Origin: Streptomyces griseus subsp. griseus
GTDB taxonomy: Bacteria > Actinomycetota > Actinomycetes > Streptomycetales > Streptomycetaceae
DNA: 64,000 nucleotides
NCBI RefSeq assembly: GCF_003610995.1
Contig: NZ_CP032543.1
Coordinates: 1,550,001-1,614,000, forward strand
Direction of reading: 5' to 3'
The translations under genes and the position numbers were made by a program. Numbering within the stretch: position 1 is the stretch's first letter; every line of letters begins with the position of its first letter. The notes under the pieces are model-generated. The model was not told the DNA's origin and ran no database searches. It worked only from the letters and a program-made list of their open reading frames with translations. Below, one piece after another: positions 30,169-39,732 of the stretch.

Positions 30169-30924
30169 TCAGCGGACCGGGTGGCCCGCCTCCCGCAGCG
30201 CGTCCTTGACCTCGGAGATCCGCAGGTCGCCGAAGTGGAACACCGACGCGGCGAGCACCGCGTCCGCGCCCGCCTCGATGGCCGGGGCGAAGTCGGCGAG
30301 GCGGCCCGCGCCGCCGGAGGCGATGACGGGGACGGTGACGTGCTTCCGTACCGCCTCGATCATCTCCGTGTCGTACCCGTCCTTCGTGCCGTCCGCGTCC
30401 ATCGAGTTGAGCAGGATCTCGCCCGCGCCCAGCCCGGCGGCGCGGTGGGCCCACTCGACGGCGTCGATGCCGGTGCCCTTGCGGCCGCCGTGGGTGGTGA
30501 CCTCGAAGGTGCCGGACGGGGTACGGCGGGCGTCCACCGAGAGCACCAGGACCTGGCGGCCGAAGCGTTCGGCGATCTCGCGGATGAGGTCGGGGCGGGC
30601 GATCGCGGCGGTGTTGACGCCGACCTTGTCCGCTCCGGCGCGCAGCAGCTTGTCCACGTCGTCGGGGGTGCGGACGCCGCCGCCGACGGTGAGCGGGATG
30701 AAGACCTGCTCGGCGGTGCGGCGGACCACGTCGTACGTGGTCTCACGGTCACCGCTGGAGGCGGTGATGTCGAGGAAGGTCAGCTCGTCGGCGCCCTCGG
30801 CGTCGTACAGCTTGGCCATCTCGACGGGGTCGCCCGCATCCCGCAGGTTCTGGAAGTTGACGCCCTTGACGACCCGGCCGTTGTCGACGTCGAGGCAGGG
30901 GATGACCCGTACGGCGAGAGTCAC
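30169..30924 (-). CDS. hisF: Imidazole glycerol phosphate synthase, cyclase subunit
   Basis: HisF takes ammonia from HisH and converts PRFAR to imidazole glycerol phosphate and AICAR. The protein is 251 residues from GTG 30924, overlapping the ridA stop (GTGA). Catalytic Asp11 is in [16 protein letters not shown] and catalytic Asp130 in [20 protein letters not shown] and VIASGGAG bind the substrate phosphates. It is the last gene of the his operon and is followed by a strong hairpin. Confidence 0.97.
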   Translation of the reverse strand: MTLAVRVIPCLDVDNGRVVKGVNFQNLRDAGDPVEMAKLYDAEGADELTFLDITASSGDRETTYDVVRRTAEQVFIPLTVGGGVRTPDDVDKLLRAGADKVGVNTAAIARPDLIREIAERFGRQVLVLSVDARRTPSGTFEVTTHGGRKGTGIDAVEWAHRAAGLGAGEILLNSMDADGTKDGYDTEMIEAVRKHVTVPVIASGGAGRLADFAPAIEAGADAVLAASVFHFGDLRISEVKDALREAGHPVR

Positions 30925-31334
30925 CCGGCGCCTCCCCGATAGGCCTCGACCTCTACCTCGACGACCAGGCTCGGGTCGACGAACCCGGACACGATGATCA
31001 TGGAGGCGGCGGGGCGTACGGCGTCGAACAGCTCCTTGTGGGCGCGGCCGACGTCGTCCACGTCCCGGGCGTGCGTGAGGTACATCCGGGTGCGGACGAC
31101 GTCCTCACGGGTGAGCCCCACCTGCTCCAGCGCCGCGAACGCGACGTCGAAGGAGGTGATGGCCTGCTCGTACGGGGAGCCGGCGGCGATCTCGCCGTTG
31201 ATCACCGAGGTGCAGCCGGCCACCAGGACGAGGCCGTTGGGGAGTTCGACCGCGCGCGAGTAGCCGAACTTCTCCTCCCAGGGGGCGCCGGTGGAGATCC
31301 GGCGCACGGAGGCCGAAGCGGTGGGCTCCGTCAT
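30921..31334 (-). CDS. RidA/YjgF family protein
   Basis: A 137-residue member of the RidA (YjgF/YER057c/UK114) family. RidA proteins hydrolyse reactive enamine/imine products of PLP enzymes. Seen: [41 protein letters not shown] and the C-terminal [20 protein letters not shown]. It overlaps both hisF and priA by four bases, so it is translated with the his genes. Whether it is a deaminase or a binding subfamily cannot be settled by eye; the conserved substrate-binding Arg seen in RidA sensu stricto is not obvious, so an Rid2/Rid3 type is possible. Confidence 0.88.
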   Translation of the reverse strand: MTEPTASASVRRISTGAPWEEKFGYSRAVELPNGLVLVAGCTSVINGEIAAGSPYEQAITSFDVAFAALEQVGLTREDVVRTRMYLTHARDVDDVGRAHKELFDAVRPAASMIIVSGFVDPSLVVEVEVEAYRGGAG

Positions 31335-32056
31335 GCGGCTACCGCCTTGAGCGCCTCTTCCAGCGTGAACTCCTTCGCGTACAGCGCCTTGCCGACGATC
31401 GCGCCCTCGACGCCTTCGGGGACGAGGAGGGAGATCGCGCGGAGGTCGGCGAGGGAGGAGACGCCGCCGGAGGCGACGACCGGGCGGTCGGTGACGGCGC
31501 AGACGTCGCGCAGGAGGCCCAGGTTGGGGCCCTGGAGGGTGCCGTCCTTGGCGATGTCGGTGACGACGTACCGCGCGCACCCTTCGGAGTCGAGGCGGGC
31601 GAGGGTCTCGTAGAGGTCGCCGCCGTCGCGGGTCCAGCCCCGGCCGCGCAGGGTGGTGCCCCGGACGTCGAGGCCGACGGCGATCTTGTCGCCGTGCTCG
31701 GCGATGACCTTGGCGACCCACTCCGGGGTCTCCAGGGCGGCGGTGCCGAGGTTGACGCGGCGGCAGCCGGTGGCGAGCGCGGCGGCGAGCGAGGCGTCGT
31801 CGCGGATGCCGCCGGAGAGCTCCACCTTGATGTCCATGGCCCCGGCGACCTCGGCGATCAGGTCCCGGTTGTCACCGGTGCCGAAGGCGGCGTCCAGGTC
31901 GACGAGGTGCAGCCACTCGGCACCGGCGCTCTGCCAGGCGAGGGCGGCCTCCAGCGGGGAGCCGTAGGAGGTCTCGGAGCCGGACTCGCCGTGCACGAGG
32001 CGGACGGCCTGGCCGTCGCGGACATCGACGGCGGGGAGCAGTTCAAGCTTCGGCAT
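31331..32056 (-). CDS. priA: Bifunctional HisA/TrpF isomerase
   Basis: PriA catalyses the ProFAR isomerase step of histidine synthesis and the phosphoribosylanthranilate isomerase step of tryptophan synthesis, replacing a separate trpF in actinobacteria. The protein is 241 residues from ATG 32056. The two catalytic Asp are in [20 protein letters not shown] (Asp11) and near [32 protein letters not shown] is the loop that adapts the site to both substrates. It overlaps hisH by one base (TAATG) and ridA by four. No trpF is visible in the trp gene group, consistent with this dual role. Confidence 0.95.
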   Translation of the reverse strand: MPKLELLPAVDVRDGQAVRLVHGESGSETSYGSPLEAALAWQSAGAEWLHLVDLDAAFGTGDNRDLIAEVAGAMDIKVELSGGIRDDASLAAALATGCRRVNLGTAALETPEWVAKVIAEHGDKIAVGLDVRGTTLRGRGWTRDGGDLYETLARLDSEGCARYVVTDIAKDGTLQGPNLGLLRDVCAVTDRPVVASGGVSSLADLRAISLLVPEGVEGAIVGKALYAKEFTLEEALKAVAA

Positions 32057-32697
32057 TACAGCGTCTCGATCCAGTTGGTCAGCAGCTGGGCGCCGGCATC
32101 GCCGGACTTCTCGGGGTGGAACTGGGTGGCCCACAGCGCGCCGTTCTCCACGGCGGCCACGAACCGTTCGCCGTGCGTGGCCCAGGTGACCTTGGGGGCA
32201 CGGATCTTGGCGTTGGTGACTTCGAGGGACCAGTCGTGCGCCGCGTAGGAGTGCACGAAGTAGAAGCGGGCCTCGGGGTCCAGGCCCGCGAAGAGCCGGG
32301 AGTCCTCGGGGGCCTCCACGGTGTTCCACCCCATGTGCGGGACGACGTCGGCCTTCAGGGGTCCGACCGTACCGGGCCATTCGTCCAGGCCCTCGGTCTC
32401 CACGCCGTGCTCGATGCCGCGCTCGAACAGGATCTGCATCCCGACACAGATGCCCATCACAGGGCGGCCGCCGGCGAGCCTGCGGCCGACGATCCAGTCA
32501 CCGCGGGCCCGCTTCAGCCCGTCCATGCAGGCGGAGAAGGCACCGACGCCGGGGACGAGCAGCCCGTCGGCGTTCATCGCGCGGTCGTAGTCGCGGGTGA
32601 TCTCGACATCCGCGCCGACGTGGGCGAGGGCCCGCTCTGCGGAGCGGACGTTGCCGAAGCCGTAGTCGAAGACGACGACCTTCTTGGAGTCAGTCAC
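32056..32697 (-). CDS. hisH: Imidazole glycerol phosphate synthase, glutaminase subunit
   Basis: HisH is the class I glutamine amidotransferase that feeds ammonia to HisF. The protein is 213 residues from GTG 32697. [15 protein letters not shown] opens the fold, the nucleophile Cys is in [13 protein letters not shown], and the His-Glu pair in [15 protein letters not shown] ten-base gap separates it from the preceding small membrane protein gene. Confidence 0.97.
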   Translation of the reverse strand: MTDSKKVVVFDYGFGNVRSAERALAHVGADVEITRDYDRAMNADGLLVPGVGAFSACMDGLKRARGDWIVGRRLAGGRPVMGICVGMQILFERGIEHGVETEGLDEWPGTVGPLKADVVPHMGWNTVEAPEDSRLFAGLDPEARFYFVHSYAAHDWSLEVTNAKIRAPKVTWATHGERFVAAVENGALWATQFHPEKSGDAGAQLLTNWIETL

Positions 32698-32707
32698 AGC
32701 GTGCCCC

Positions 32708-32875
32708 TCAGTCCCACAGGCCCTGGATCCGCAGGATGCCCGCCACCAGGCACATCACGGAGCCGATCGACAGCAGCACGATGACGCCCTTGGGCATCCC
32801 CTGCTTGGCGAAGGAGTAGACGCCGCCGGCCAGGAAGAGGCCGACGACGATCAAAATGGTGTTGAGGCCGGTCAC
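32708..32875 (-). CDS. Small membrane protein in the his operon
   Basis: A 55-residue protein from GTG 32875, overlapping the hisB stop (GTGA). It has two membrane segments (about 5-18 with [16 protein letters not shown], and 29-48 with [17 protein letters not shown]) joined by a basic AKQGMPKG turn, then RIQGLWD. It is consistently found between hisB and hisH in Streptomyces, but I know of no function. Confidence 0.85.
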   Translation of the reverse strand: MTGLNTILIVVGLFLAGGVYSFAKQGMPKGVIVLLSIGSVMCLVAGILRIQGLWD

Positions 32876-33468
32876 AGTGCGCCCTTCGTGGAGGGCAGGA
32901 TGCCGGCGGCGCGCGGGTCGTGCTCGGAGGCGTACCGCAGGGCGCGGGCGAGCGCCTTGAACTGGCACTCCACGATGTGGTGGGCGTTGCGCCCGTACGG
33001 CACGTGGACGTGGAGGGCGATCTGCGCCTGGGCGACGAAGGACTCCAGGATGTGCCGGGTCATCGTCGTGTCGTACTCGCCGATCATCGGCGCCATCTTC
33101 TCGGGCTCGGTGTGCACGAGGTAGGGGCGGCCGGAGAGGTCGACGGTGACCTGGGCGAGCGACTCGTCCAGCGGGACGGTGCAGTTGCCGAAGCGGTAGA
33201 TGCCGACCTTGTCGCCGAGGGCCTGCCTGAAGGCGGCGCCGAGCGCGAGCGCGGTGTCCTCGATGGTGTGGTGGCTGTCGATGTGCAGGTCGCCCTCGGT
33301 CTTGACCGTGAGGTCGAAGAGGCCGTGCCGGCCGAGCTGGTCCAGCATGTGGTCGTAGAAGCCGACCCCGGTGGCGACATCGACCTTTCCGGTGCCGTCG
33401 AGGTTGATCTCGACCAGCACGGACGTTTCCTTCGTGGTGCGTTCCACGCGGCCTACGCGGGGGCTCAT
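32872..33468 (-). CDS. hisB: Imidazoleglycerol-phosphate dehydratase
   Basis: HisB dehydrates imidazole glycerol phosphate using two Mn ions. It is the monofunctional form, 198 residues from ATG 33468, which overlaps the hisC stop (ATGA). The repeated metal motifs are [14 protein letters not shown] and [37 protein letters not shown] and TRHILESF are also typical. The frame is clean. Confidence 0.97.
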   Translation of the reverse strand: MSPRVGRVERTTKETSVLVEINLDGTGKVDVATGVGFYDHMLDQLGRHGLFDLTVKTEGDLHIDSHHTIEDTALALGAAFRQALGDKVGIYRFGNCTVPLDESLAQVTVDLSGRPYLVHTEPEKMAPMIGEYDTTMTRHILESFVAQAQIALHVHVPYGRNAHHIVECQFKALARALRYASEHDPRAAGILPSTKGAL

Positions 33469-34594
33469 GCGTCGTGCTCCTTCTTGAGTTCGCGTACCGC
33501 ATCGAGGAACGCGTCGTTCTCTGCCGGGGTTCCCGCGGTGACCCGCAGCCATCCCGGTACGCCGTTGTCCCGGACCAGGACGCCCCGGTCGAGGATCTGC
33601 TGCCAGACGGCGTGGCTGTCGTCGAAGCGGCCGAACTGGACGAAGTTGGCGTCCGACTCGGTGACCTCGTAGCCGGTGGCGCGCAGCTCGGCCACCAGCC
33701 GGTCGCGCTCGCTCTTGAGCTGCGCGACGTACCCCAGCAGCGTATCGGTGTGCTCCAGGGCGGCGAGCGCGGTGGCCTGGGTGACGGAGGAGAGGTGGTA
33801 CGGCAGCCGCACCAGCTGGACCGCGTCGACCACGGCGGGGTCGGCGGCGAGGTAGCCCAGGCGCAGCCCGGCCGCGCCGAACGCCTTGGACATGGTCCGC
33901 GAGACGATCAGGTGGCGGCGGCCCTCGATCAGCGGGAGCAGCGAGGGGTGGTGGCTGAACTCGCCGTACGCCTCGTCGACGACGACGATCGAGGGCCCGG
34001 CGGCCTGGGCGGCGTCGTAGAGGGCGAGGACGGTGTCGGCGTCCACGGCGGTGCCGGTGGGGTTGTTGGGCGAGGTGATGAAGACGACCTCGGGGCGGTG
34101 CTCGGCGATGGCGGCGCGGGCGGCCTCGACGTCGATGGTGAAGTCGTCGTTGCGCGGCCCGGAGATCCAGCCGGTGCCGGTGCCACGGGAGATCAGGGCG
34201 TGCATCGAGTACGAGGGTTCGAAGCCGATCGCCGTACGCCCGGGACCGCCGAAGGTCTGGAGCAGTTGCTGGAGGACCTCGTTGGAGCCGTTGGCCGCCC
34301 AGACGTCGGCCGCCGTCACCGGGTGCCCGGCGGTCCGGGTGAGGTAGCGGGCCAGCTCGGTGCGCAGCTCGACCGCGTCCCGGTCGGGGTAGCGGTTGAG
34401 GTCGCGGGCGGCCTCGCGGACCCGCTCCGCGATCCGGTCGACCAGGGCCTCGGGGAGCGGGTACGGGTTCTCGTTGGTGTTGAGGCGTACCGGGACGTCG
34501 AGTTGGGGGGCGCCGTACGGGGACTGGCCGCGCAGCTCGTCGCGGATGGGGAGCTCGTCCCAGGGGTTGCCGGGGTGGTGCTGTCGTACGTCAC
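33465..34594 (-). pseudogene. hisC: Histidinol-phosphate aminotransferase, single-base frameshift at the 5' end
   Basis: PLP enzyme making histidinol phosphate. Nearly the whole protein is in one frame: [45 protein letters not shown], and the PLP lysine in [17 protein letters not shown]. The natural GTG 34594 overlaps the hisD stop but reads VTYDSTTP and then the wrong frame. One extra C or G at 34570-34575 gives [20 protein letters not shown] joined to the main frame, about 376 residues. Without it the first in-frame start would be GTG 34319, which drops about 92 residues including the NTNENP motif. The organism has an otherwise complete his operon, so a sequence error is the best reading. 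Confidence 0.92.
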
Positions 34595-35913
34595 TGCTGC
34601 GGAACCTTCCAGCCGAACCGTGCCTTGAGGGCGGCGCCGTGGGCGGGGAGGTCCTCCGCCTCGGCGAGGGTCACGACATGGTGGGTGACCTCGGCGAGCG
34701 CGTCACGGGTGTAGTCCACGATGTGGATGCCGCGCAGGAAGGACTGCACGGAGAGGCCCGAGGAGTGGCAGGCGCAGCCGCCGGTGGGCAGGACGTGGTT
34801 GGAGCCGGCGCAGTAGTCGCCGAGCGAGACGGGGGCCCAGGGGCCGACGAAGATCGCTCCGGCGTTGCGGACCCGGTCGGCGACGGCGGCCGCGTCGGCG
34901 GTCTGGATCTCCAGGTGCTCGGCGCCGTACGCGTCGACGACCCTGAGGCCGTCCTCCACCGAGGAGACCAGGACGATCGCGGACTGGCGCCCGGCCAGCG
35001 CGGGTTCGATCCGGTCCTTGACGTGCTTGGTCGCGGCGACCTGGGGGGCCAGCTCCGCCTCGGTGGCGGCGGCCAGCTCCGCGGAGTCGGTGACCAGGAC
35101 GGCGGCGGCCATCGGGTCGTGCTCGGCCTGGCTGATCAGGTCGGCGGCGACGTGCACCGGGTCGGCGGTGGCGTCGGCGAGGATCGCGATCTCGGTGGGC
35201 CCGGCCTCGGCGTCGATGCCGATGCGGCCCTTGAGGAGGCGCTTGGCGGCGGCGACGTAGATGTTGCCCGGGCCGGTGACCAGGTTGACCGGGAGGCAGT
35301 CCTCGGTGCCGTACGCGAACATCGCGACGGCCTGGGCGCCGCCCGCCGCGTACACCTCGTCCACCCCGAGCAGGGCGCAGGCGGCGAGGATCGTGGGGTG
35401 CGGGAGGCCGTCGAAGTCCTTCTGCGGCGGGGAGGCGACGGCGATGCCCTCGACGCCCGCCTCCTGGGCCGGGACGACGTTCATCACGACGGAGGAGGGG
35501 TAGACCGAGCGTCCGCCGGGGACGTAGAGCCCCACGCGTTCGACCGGGACCCACTTCTCGGTGACGGTGCCGCCGGGGACGACCTGGGTGGTGTGCGTGG
35601 TGCGGCGCTGCTCGCGGTGGACCAGGCGGGCGCGGCGGATCGACTCCTCCAGCGCGGCGCGGACGGCGGGGTCCAGCTCGTCCAGCGCCCGGGTCAGCGC
35701 CTCGGCCGGCACCCGGACCGATGAGATCCGGACACCGTCGAACTTCTCCCCCCACTCGATCACTGCCGCCGAGCCACGATGGCGCACGTCCTCGCAGATG
35801 GGCCGCACCGTCTCCAGGGCGGCTTCCACGTCGAACTCGGCACGGGGCAGCAGGTCGCGCAGGGCAGCACCCTCGGGGAGGGTGTCGCCGCGCAGATCGA
35901 TTCGAGAGATCAC
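34591..35913 (-). CDS. hisD: Histidinol dehydrogenase
   Basis: Zn-dependent NAD enzyme of the last two steps of histidine synthesis. The protein is 440 residues from GTG 35913. [50 protein letters not shown] and [19 protein letters not shown] are the family motifs that carry Zn and substrate ligands. It is the first gene of the his operon; the promoter must lie in the 168-base gap shared with the divergent gene at 36082, where a GTATCA/TGATAC palindrome sits. Confidence 0.97.
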   Translation of the reverse strand: MISRIDLRGDTLPEGAALRDLLPRAEFDVEAALETVRPICEDVRHRGSAAVIEWGEKFDGVRISSVRVPAEALTRALDELDPAVRAALEESIRRARLVHREQRRTTHTTQVVPGGTVTEKWVPVERVGLYVPGGRSVYPSSVVMNVVPAQEAGVEGIAVASPPQKDFDGLPHPTILAACALLGVDEVYAAGGAQAVAMFAYGTEDCLPVNLVTGPGNIYVAAAKRLLKGRIGIDAEAGPTEIAILADATADPVHVAADLISQAEHDPMAAAVLVTDSAELAAATEAELAPQVAATKHVKDRIEPALAGRQSAIVLVSSVEDGLRVVDAYGAEHLEIQTADAAAVADRVRNAGAIFVGPWAPVSLGDYCAGSNHVLPTGGCACHSSGLSVQSFLRGIHIVDYTRDALAEVTHHVVTLAEAEDLPAHGAALKARFGWKVPQQ

Positions 35914-35953
35914 TCCGCAATTCTCGCAGACCGCTCAGGAGCGCCGGTCGCCC

Positions 35954-35970
35954 GTATCACTGGCTGATAC
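35954..35970. promoter_or_regulatory. Palindrome in the hisD divergent promoter region
   Basis: GTATCA (35954-35959) and TGATAC (35965-35970) flank CTGGC. It lies 41 bases upstream of the hisD start and 112 bases upstream of the divergent GTG at 36082. It is a possible regulator site; no known box was matched. Confidence 0.35.
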
Positions 35971-36081
35971 ATGTCTCGGCCAACTCGGGCCGCACCCGTT
36001 GTCACTGCTGACCGATAGCTTTCACACCGTCACACAGAGGGAAGAACAGCACTACAGCATGTGCGCACGGAGGGAGCGGCC

Positions 36082-37683
36082 GTGACCGAGCCGCACGAAG
36101 GCGATATCCCGGACGGACTCAGCGCGGCGGAGCTGGGCATGTGGCAGTCCTTCCGGAACGGGACGACCTATGACTTACGTACGTACGACTCCGCCCGCAA
36201 CGATCCGTTCGGCCCGCACTCCTGGGGGCCCGAGCGGAGTGTGGGCGCGCGGACGGTGGCGCGGCTGCTGCTGAGCGGGCCGCCCGCGCGGCCGGGGCGG
36301 GTGCCGGCGCTCAAGCTCCGGGGGGTGCGGATCACCGGGAAGCTGGATCTGGCGGGCGGCCGGGTCGCGCCGTACGTGGAGCTGACGGGGTGCCGCTTCG
36401 AGCAGGAGGTGGTGCTGCCGGAGTGCCACTTCACGACGTTGCGGATGGTGGGCTGTCTGCTGCCCCGGCTGGAGGCGGCCCGGCTGCACACGGAGGGCGA
36501 TCTGCATCTGCCGCGCTGCCGGATCGACCGGGGCATCCGGCTCACCGACGCCCAGATCGGCACGGACCTGCTGATCAACCAGCTCAGCGTGGGACCTGAC
36601 CGGCACGGGCGGGCCTTCGTCGGGGACGGGATGTCGGTCGCCCAGGACCTTCAGGCCGAGATGATCGAGACGCACGGGGAGCTGAGCCTGCGCGGGGCGA
36701 AGGTGGGCGGCTCGCTGAGTCTGCGCGGCAGCCACCTGCGGGCGGCGGAGGACCGGCGCGCGCTGAACGCGCCGCAGCTGACGGTGGAGCGGACGCTCTA
36801 CATGACCGAGGCGTGGGTGAGCGTCGACACCGGGAACCAGGGCACGACTCCCCCGTACGGCGTGGTCTACGCCCCGACCCCGGCGCGCGGGACCCGGTCG
36901 CAGATCTTCGAGTGCAAGGGCGGGGTGCGGCTGGACGACGGGCGGTTCGGGGACGCGGTGGACCTGCACAAGGCCCGGTTCTCGATGACCCGGCAGGAGG
37001 AGCTGTCGCTGCGCAGGATCGTCACGCCGGAGCTGCGGTTCAACGCGGAGCGGCCGGAGGAGGGCCGGGTCGTGCTGAACGGGGCGAAGGTGGTGACACT
37101 GATCGACCTCTCCACCAGCTGGCCGGGGCCCGGCGGCCTGGCGATGGGCGGTTTCGTCTACGAGAACCTCGTTCCCTACGGCCATTTCCCGCTCTCACGG
37201 CGGCTGGAGTGGGTGCTGGCGGCGACCCCGGAGTACGTCCCCGAGCCGTACGAGCGGCTCGCGGCGGTGCTGCGCGGCAGCGGGGAGGACTCCGACGCGC
37301 GGGAGGTGCTGCTGGCCAAGCAGCGGCGCCGCCGCGAGACGCTGCCGCCCGCCGCGAAGGCCTGGGGGTTCCTCCAGGACTGGACGGTGGCGTACGGGTA
37401 CCGGCCCGGGCGGGCGGCGGTGTGGATGGCGGTGCTGTGGGCGGCGGGCACGGCGGCCTTCTCGCAGTACGACCCGGCGTCGATCAAGGACGACGAGTCG
37501 CCGATGTGGAATCCGGCGCTCTACGCGCTGGACCTCCTCATCCCGGTGATCAACCTCGGCCAGGACGGTTACTGGCGGATGGAGGGCGGCTGGCAGTGGG
37601 CCGCGGCCGCCCTGGTGCTCGTGGGGTGGATATTGGCCACGACGGTGGCCGCCGGCGCCTCTCGGCTGCTGCGCAGGGGCTGA
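36082..37683 (+). CDS. Membrane-anchored repeat (beta-helix-like) protein with TTA codon
   Basis: A 533-residue protein from GTG 36082 with AGGGAG upstream. Residues ~65-360 show irregular repeats of short strands (LKLRGVRITGKLDLAGG, DLHLPRCRIDRGIRLTDAQI, ELSLRGAKVGGSLSLRGSHL), which suggests a right-handed beta-helix such as pentapeptide or bactofilin-like folds. The C-terminus has a basic segment (KQRRRRET) and about three membrane segments (about 455-470, 487-502, 512-528). Homologues are often labelled 'oxidoreductase' but I see no nucleotide-binding or redox motif. A TTA leucine codon at 36175-36177 (codon 32) predicts bldA-dependent translation. Function is unknown. Confidence 0.8.
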   Translation: MTEPHEGDIPDGLSAAELGMWQSFRNGTTYDLRTYDSARNDPFGPHSWGPERSVGARTVARLLLSGPPARPGRVPALKLRGVRITGKLDLAGGRVAPYVELTGCRFEQEVVLPECHFTTLRMVGCLLPRLEAARLHTEGDLHLPRCRIDRGIRLTDAQIGTDLLINQLSVGPDRHGRAFVGDGMSVAQDLQAEMIETHGELSLRGAKVGGSLSLRGSHLRAAEDRRALNAPQLTVERTLYMTEAWVSVDTGNQGTTPPYGVVYAPTPARGTRSQIFECKGGVRLDDGRFGDAVDLHKARFSMTRQEELSLRRIVTPELRFNAERPEEGRVVLNGAKVVTLIDLSTSWPGPGGLAMGGFVYENLVPYGHFPLSRRLEWVLAATPEYVPEPYERLAAVLRGSGEDSDAREVLLAKQRRRRETLPPAAKAWGFLQDWTVAYGYRPGRAAVWMAVLWAAGTAAFSQYDPASIKDDESPMWNPALYALDLLIPVINLGQDGYWRMEGGWQWAAAALVLVGWILATTVAAGASRLLRRG

Positions 37684-37916
37684 CCGAAAGGGCAGCTCGA
37701 AGTGGGTGGAGGAGGCCGGGACCGGCGGATCCGAGGGATGGACGGGGCCGCTGCGGCGCCGGTGACGAGGTGCCCCGATGGTCATGTTCAAGCCATCCCC
37801 GGACATTTCCTTTGCCCTTTCTTGACCCGACCCGATACAACCCATCCACTCGGCACAGAAGCTTCACAGCGCACCCCTGGCGCGGCCCTCACCAGCGCTT
37901 TTCAATGGTCTGCACC

Positions 37917-38945
37917 ATGGCCTTCCTTCGCGCTCTGCTCAGTACCGCGCGCATGATCCGGCACAGCCCTCCGCTGTCCGCCGGACTGCCCGCGGATGAC
38001 GCCGTGCTGCTCGACGCCCCCGACGAGCGGCTCTCCCCGGCGCTGGTGGCCGCTGCCCTCGGCGACCCCGAACCGGCCGCCGGACTCCTGTCCACCACCC
38101 GCGAAGCCGCCGACTGGGAGAACCGGGACCGCTACCTCGGCCGGCTCGTCACCTTCGCCCGGCACCGGGACGGCTGGCTCGCCGACTGGCTGGCCGCCGC
38201 CCCGCGCGACCCCGACGCCCTGCTGGTCAAGGCGGAGCTGGCGGTCCGCCGGGCCTGGGAGTCGCCCGCCCGCGCGGAACGGCTCCACGAGGTCGGCCCG
38301 CTGATCACCGCCGCCGCCGAGGCCGACCCGCGCGACCCGGTGCCCTGGCGGCTCGCCCTGGACCACGCGCGGGGCACCCACGCCACGCACACCGCTTTCG
38401 AGTCGCTGTGGGAACAGGCCATACGGCGCTCCGCGCACCACTACGGCTGCCATGTGGCGGCGCTGCGCTACCTCTCGGCCGCCTGGTACGGCTCGCACCG
38501 CGAGTGCTTCGACTTCGCCGAGCGGGCGGCCGAGGACGCCGCACCCCACTCGCTGGTGCAGGCCCTGCCGGTCCGGGCGGCCTTCGCGCTGCTCCTGGAC
38601 CCGCAGGCGGTGGGCCGCGCCACCTCCGTACTGGAGGAGCGGATCGACGCGGCGGCCGACGCAGCGATCCGGCTGTCGGCCGCCTACCGGCCCGGCGACC
38701 CGTGGCCCGCCGAGGTCCGGAACCTCCTCGTGTACGTGCTCCTCGCCCGTGGGCGCTGGGCCGAGGCGCTGGAGCAGTTCACGCTGATCGGGCAGCACGC
38801 GACCTCGTTCCCGTGGTCCTCGGTCTCCGACGACGCGCTGGGCCGATTCCTCGACGCACGGGACGGCGCACGGCTCCAGGTGGCCTCCGTGACCCCCTTG
38901 CGCAACCGGGCCGACCGCGGACGTCCGCGCGGCCATTACGCTTGA
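37917..38945 (+). CDS. TPR-like protein of unknown function
   Basis: A 342-residue, almost entirely helical protein rich in Ala, Arg and Glu from ATG 37917 (ATG 37905 is also in frame). Motifs include DERLSPALVAAALGDPEPAA, DPDALLVKAELAVRRAW, DPRDPVPWRLALDHARG and LVYVLLARGRWAEALEQFTLIG, whose spacing resembles degenerate tetratricopeptide repeats. There is no signal peptide or membrane segment. It lies five bases before the LON-domain gene and is probably cotranscribed with it. I do not recognise a specific function. Confidence 0.75.
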   Translation: MAFLRALLSTARMIRHSPPLSAGLPADDAVLLDAPDERLSPALVAAALGDPEPAAGLLSTTREAADWENRDRYLGRLVTFARHRDGWLADWLAAAPRDPDALLVKAELAVRRAWESPARAERLHEVGPLITAAAEADPRDPVPWRLALDHARGTHATHTAFESLWEQAIRRSAHHYGCHVAALRYLSAAWYGSHRECFDFAERAAEDAAPHSLVQALPVRAAFALLLDPQAVGRATSVLEERIDAAADAAIRLSAAYRPGDPWPAEVRNLLVYVLLARGRWAEALEQFTLIGQHATSFPWSSVSDDALGRFLDARDGARLQVASVTPLRNRADRGRPRGHYA

Positions 38946-38950
38946 GCGTT

Positions 38951-39715
38951 GTGACCACCGCCCGCCTCCCCCTTTTCCCGCTCAACACGGTGCTGTTCCC
39001 CGGCCTCGTGCTGCCGCTCAACGTCTTCGAGGAGCGCTACCGCGCCATGATGCGGGAGCTGCTGAAGAGCGACGAGGACGAACCTCGCCGTTTCGTCGTG
39101 GTCGCCATCCGCGACGGCCGCGAGACCGCGGTGACCGGCACCGGGATGCCGGACCCCGTCGCCTCCGCGCCCCCCGCCGAGCGCGCCCCCGCCGAGGGCT
39201 TCGGCCCCGACCCCATCCAGACCTTCCACCGGGTGGGCTGCATCGCCGACGCGGCGACCATCCGTGAGCGCCCCGACGGCAGCTACGAGGTCCTGGCCAC
39301 CGGCACCACCCGGGTCAGGCTGCTCTCGATCGACGCGAGCGGCCCGTATCTGAGCGCCGAGGTCGAGGAGGTCACCGAGGAGCCGCCCGGCGAGGACGAG
39401 GCCGACGAGGCCGGAGCCCTCGCCGAGGGCGTCCTGCGGGCGTTCCGCTCGTACCAGAAGCGCCTGGCCGGGGCGACCGAACGCTCCCTCGCCACCGGCG
39501 CCGAGCTCCCCGACGACCCCTCCGTCGTCTCCTACCTGGTCGCCGCGGCAACCGTCCTGGACATCCCCACCAAACAGGGCCTCCTCCAGGCCCCGGACAC
39601 CGCGACCCGCCTGCGTGAGGAGCTGACGCTGCTGCGCCGGGAGACGGCGGTCATCCGCCACCTCCCCTCGCTCCCCGCGTCCGACCTGACCCGCGCCCCG
39701 ACACACCCCAACTGA
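38951..39715 (+). CDS. LON substrate-binding domain protein
   Basis: A 254-residue protein from GTG 38951 with the N-terminal domain of Lon protease but no ATPase or peptidase. LPLFPLNTVLFPGLVLPLNVFEERYRAMM is the domain hallmark (split here only for reading: it starts at residue 6). An acidic loop (EEPPGEDEADEAGA) and a helical C-terminal part ending LREELTLLRRETAVIRHLPS follow. Such stand-alone proteins are thought to bind unfolded peptides or act as adaptors. It is followed after 17 bases by ybaK. Confidence 0.9.
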   Translation: MTTARLPLFPLNTVLFPGLVLPLNVFEERYRAMMRELLKSDEDEPRRFVVVAIRDGRETAVTGTGMPDPVASAPPAERAPAEGFGPDPIQTFHRVGCIADAATIRERPDGSYEVLATGTTRVRLLSIDASGPYLSAEVEEVTEEPPGEDEADEAGALAEGVLRAFRSYQKRLAGATERSLATGAELPDDPSVVSYLVAAATVLDIPTKQGLLQAPDTATRLREELTLLRRETAVIRHLPSLPASDLTRAPTHPN

Positions 39716-39732
39716 CCGAGGACTCCGCACCG

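Noticed and set aside
34316..34594. Separate 92-residue gene at the 5' end of hisC
   Set aside because: Only the first eight codons are the true HisC start; the rest is out of frame after the missing base.
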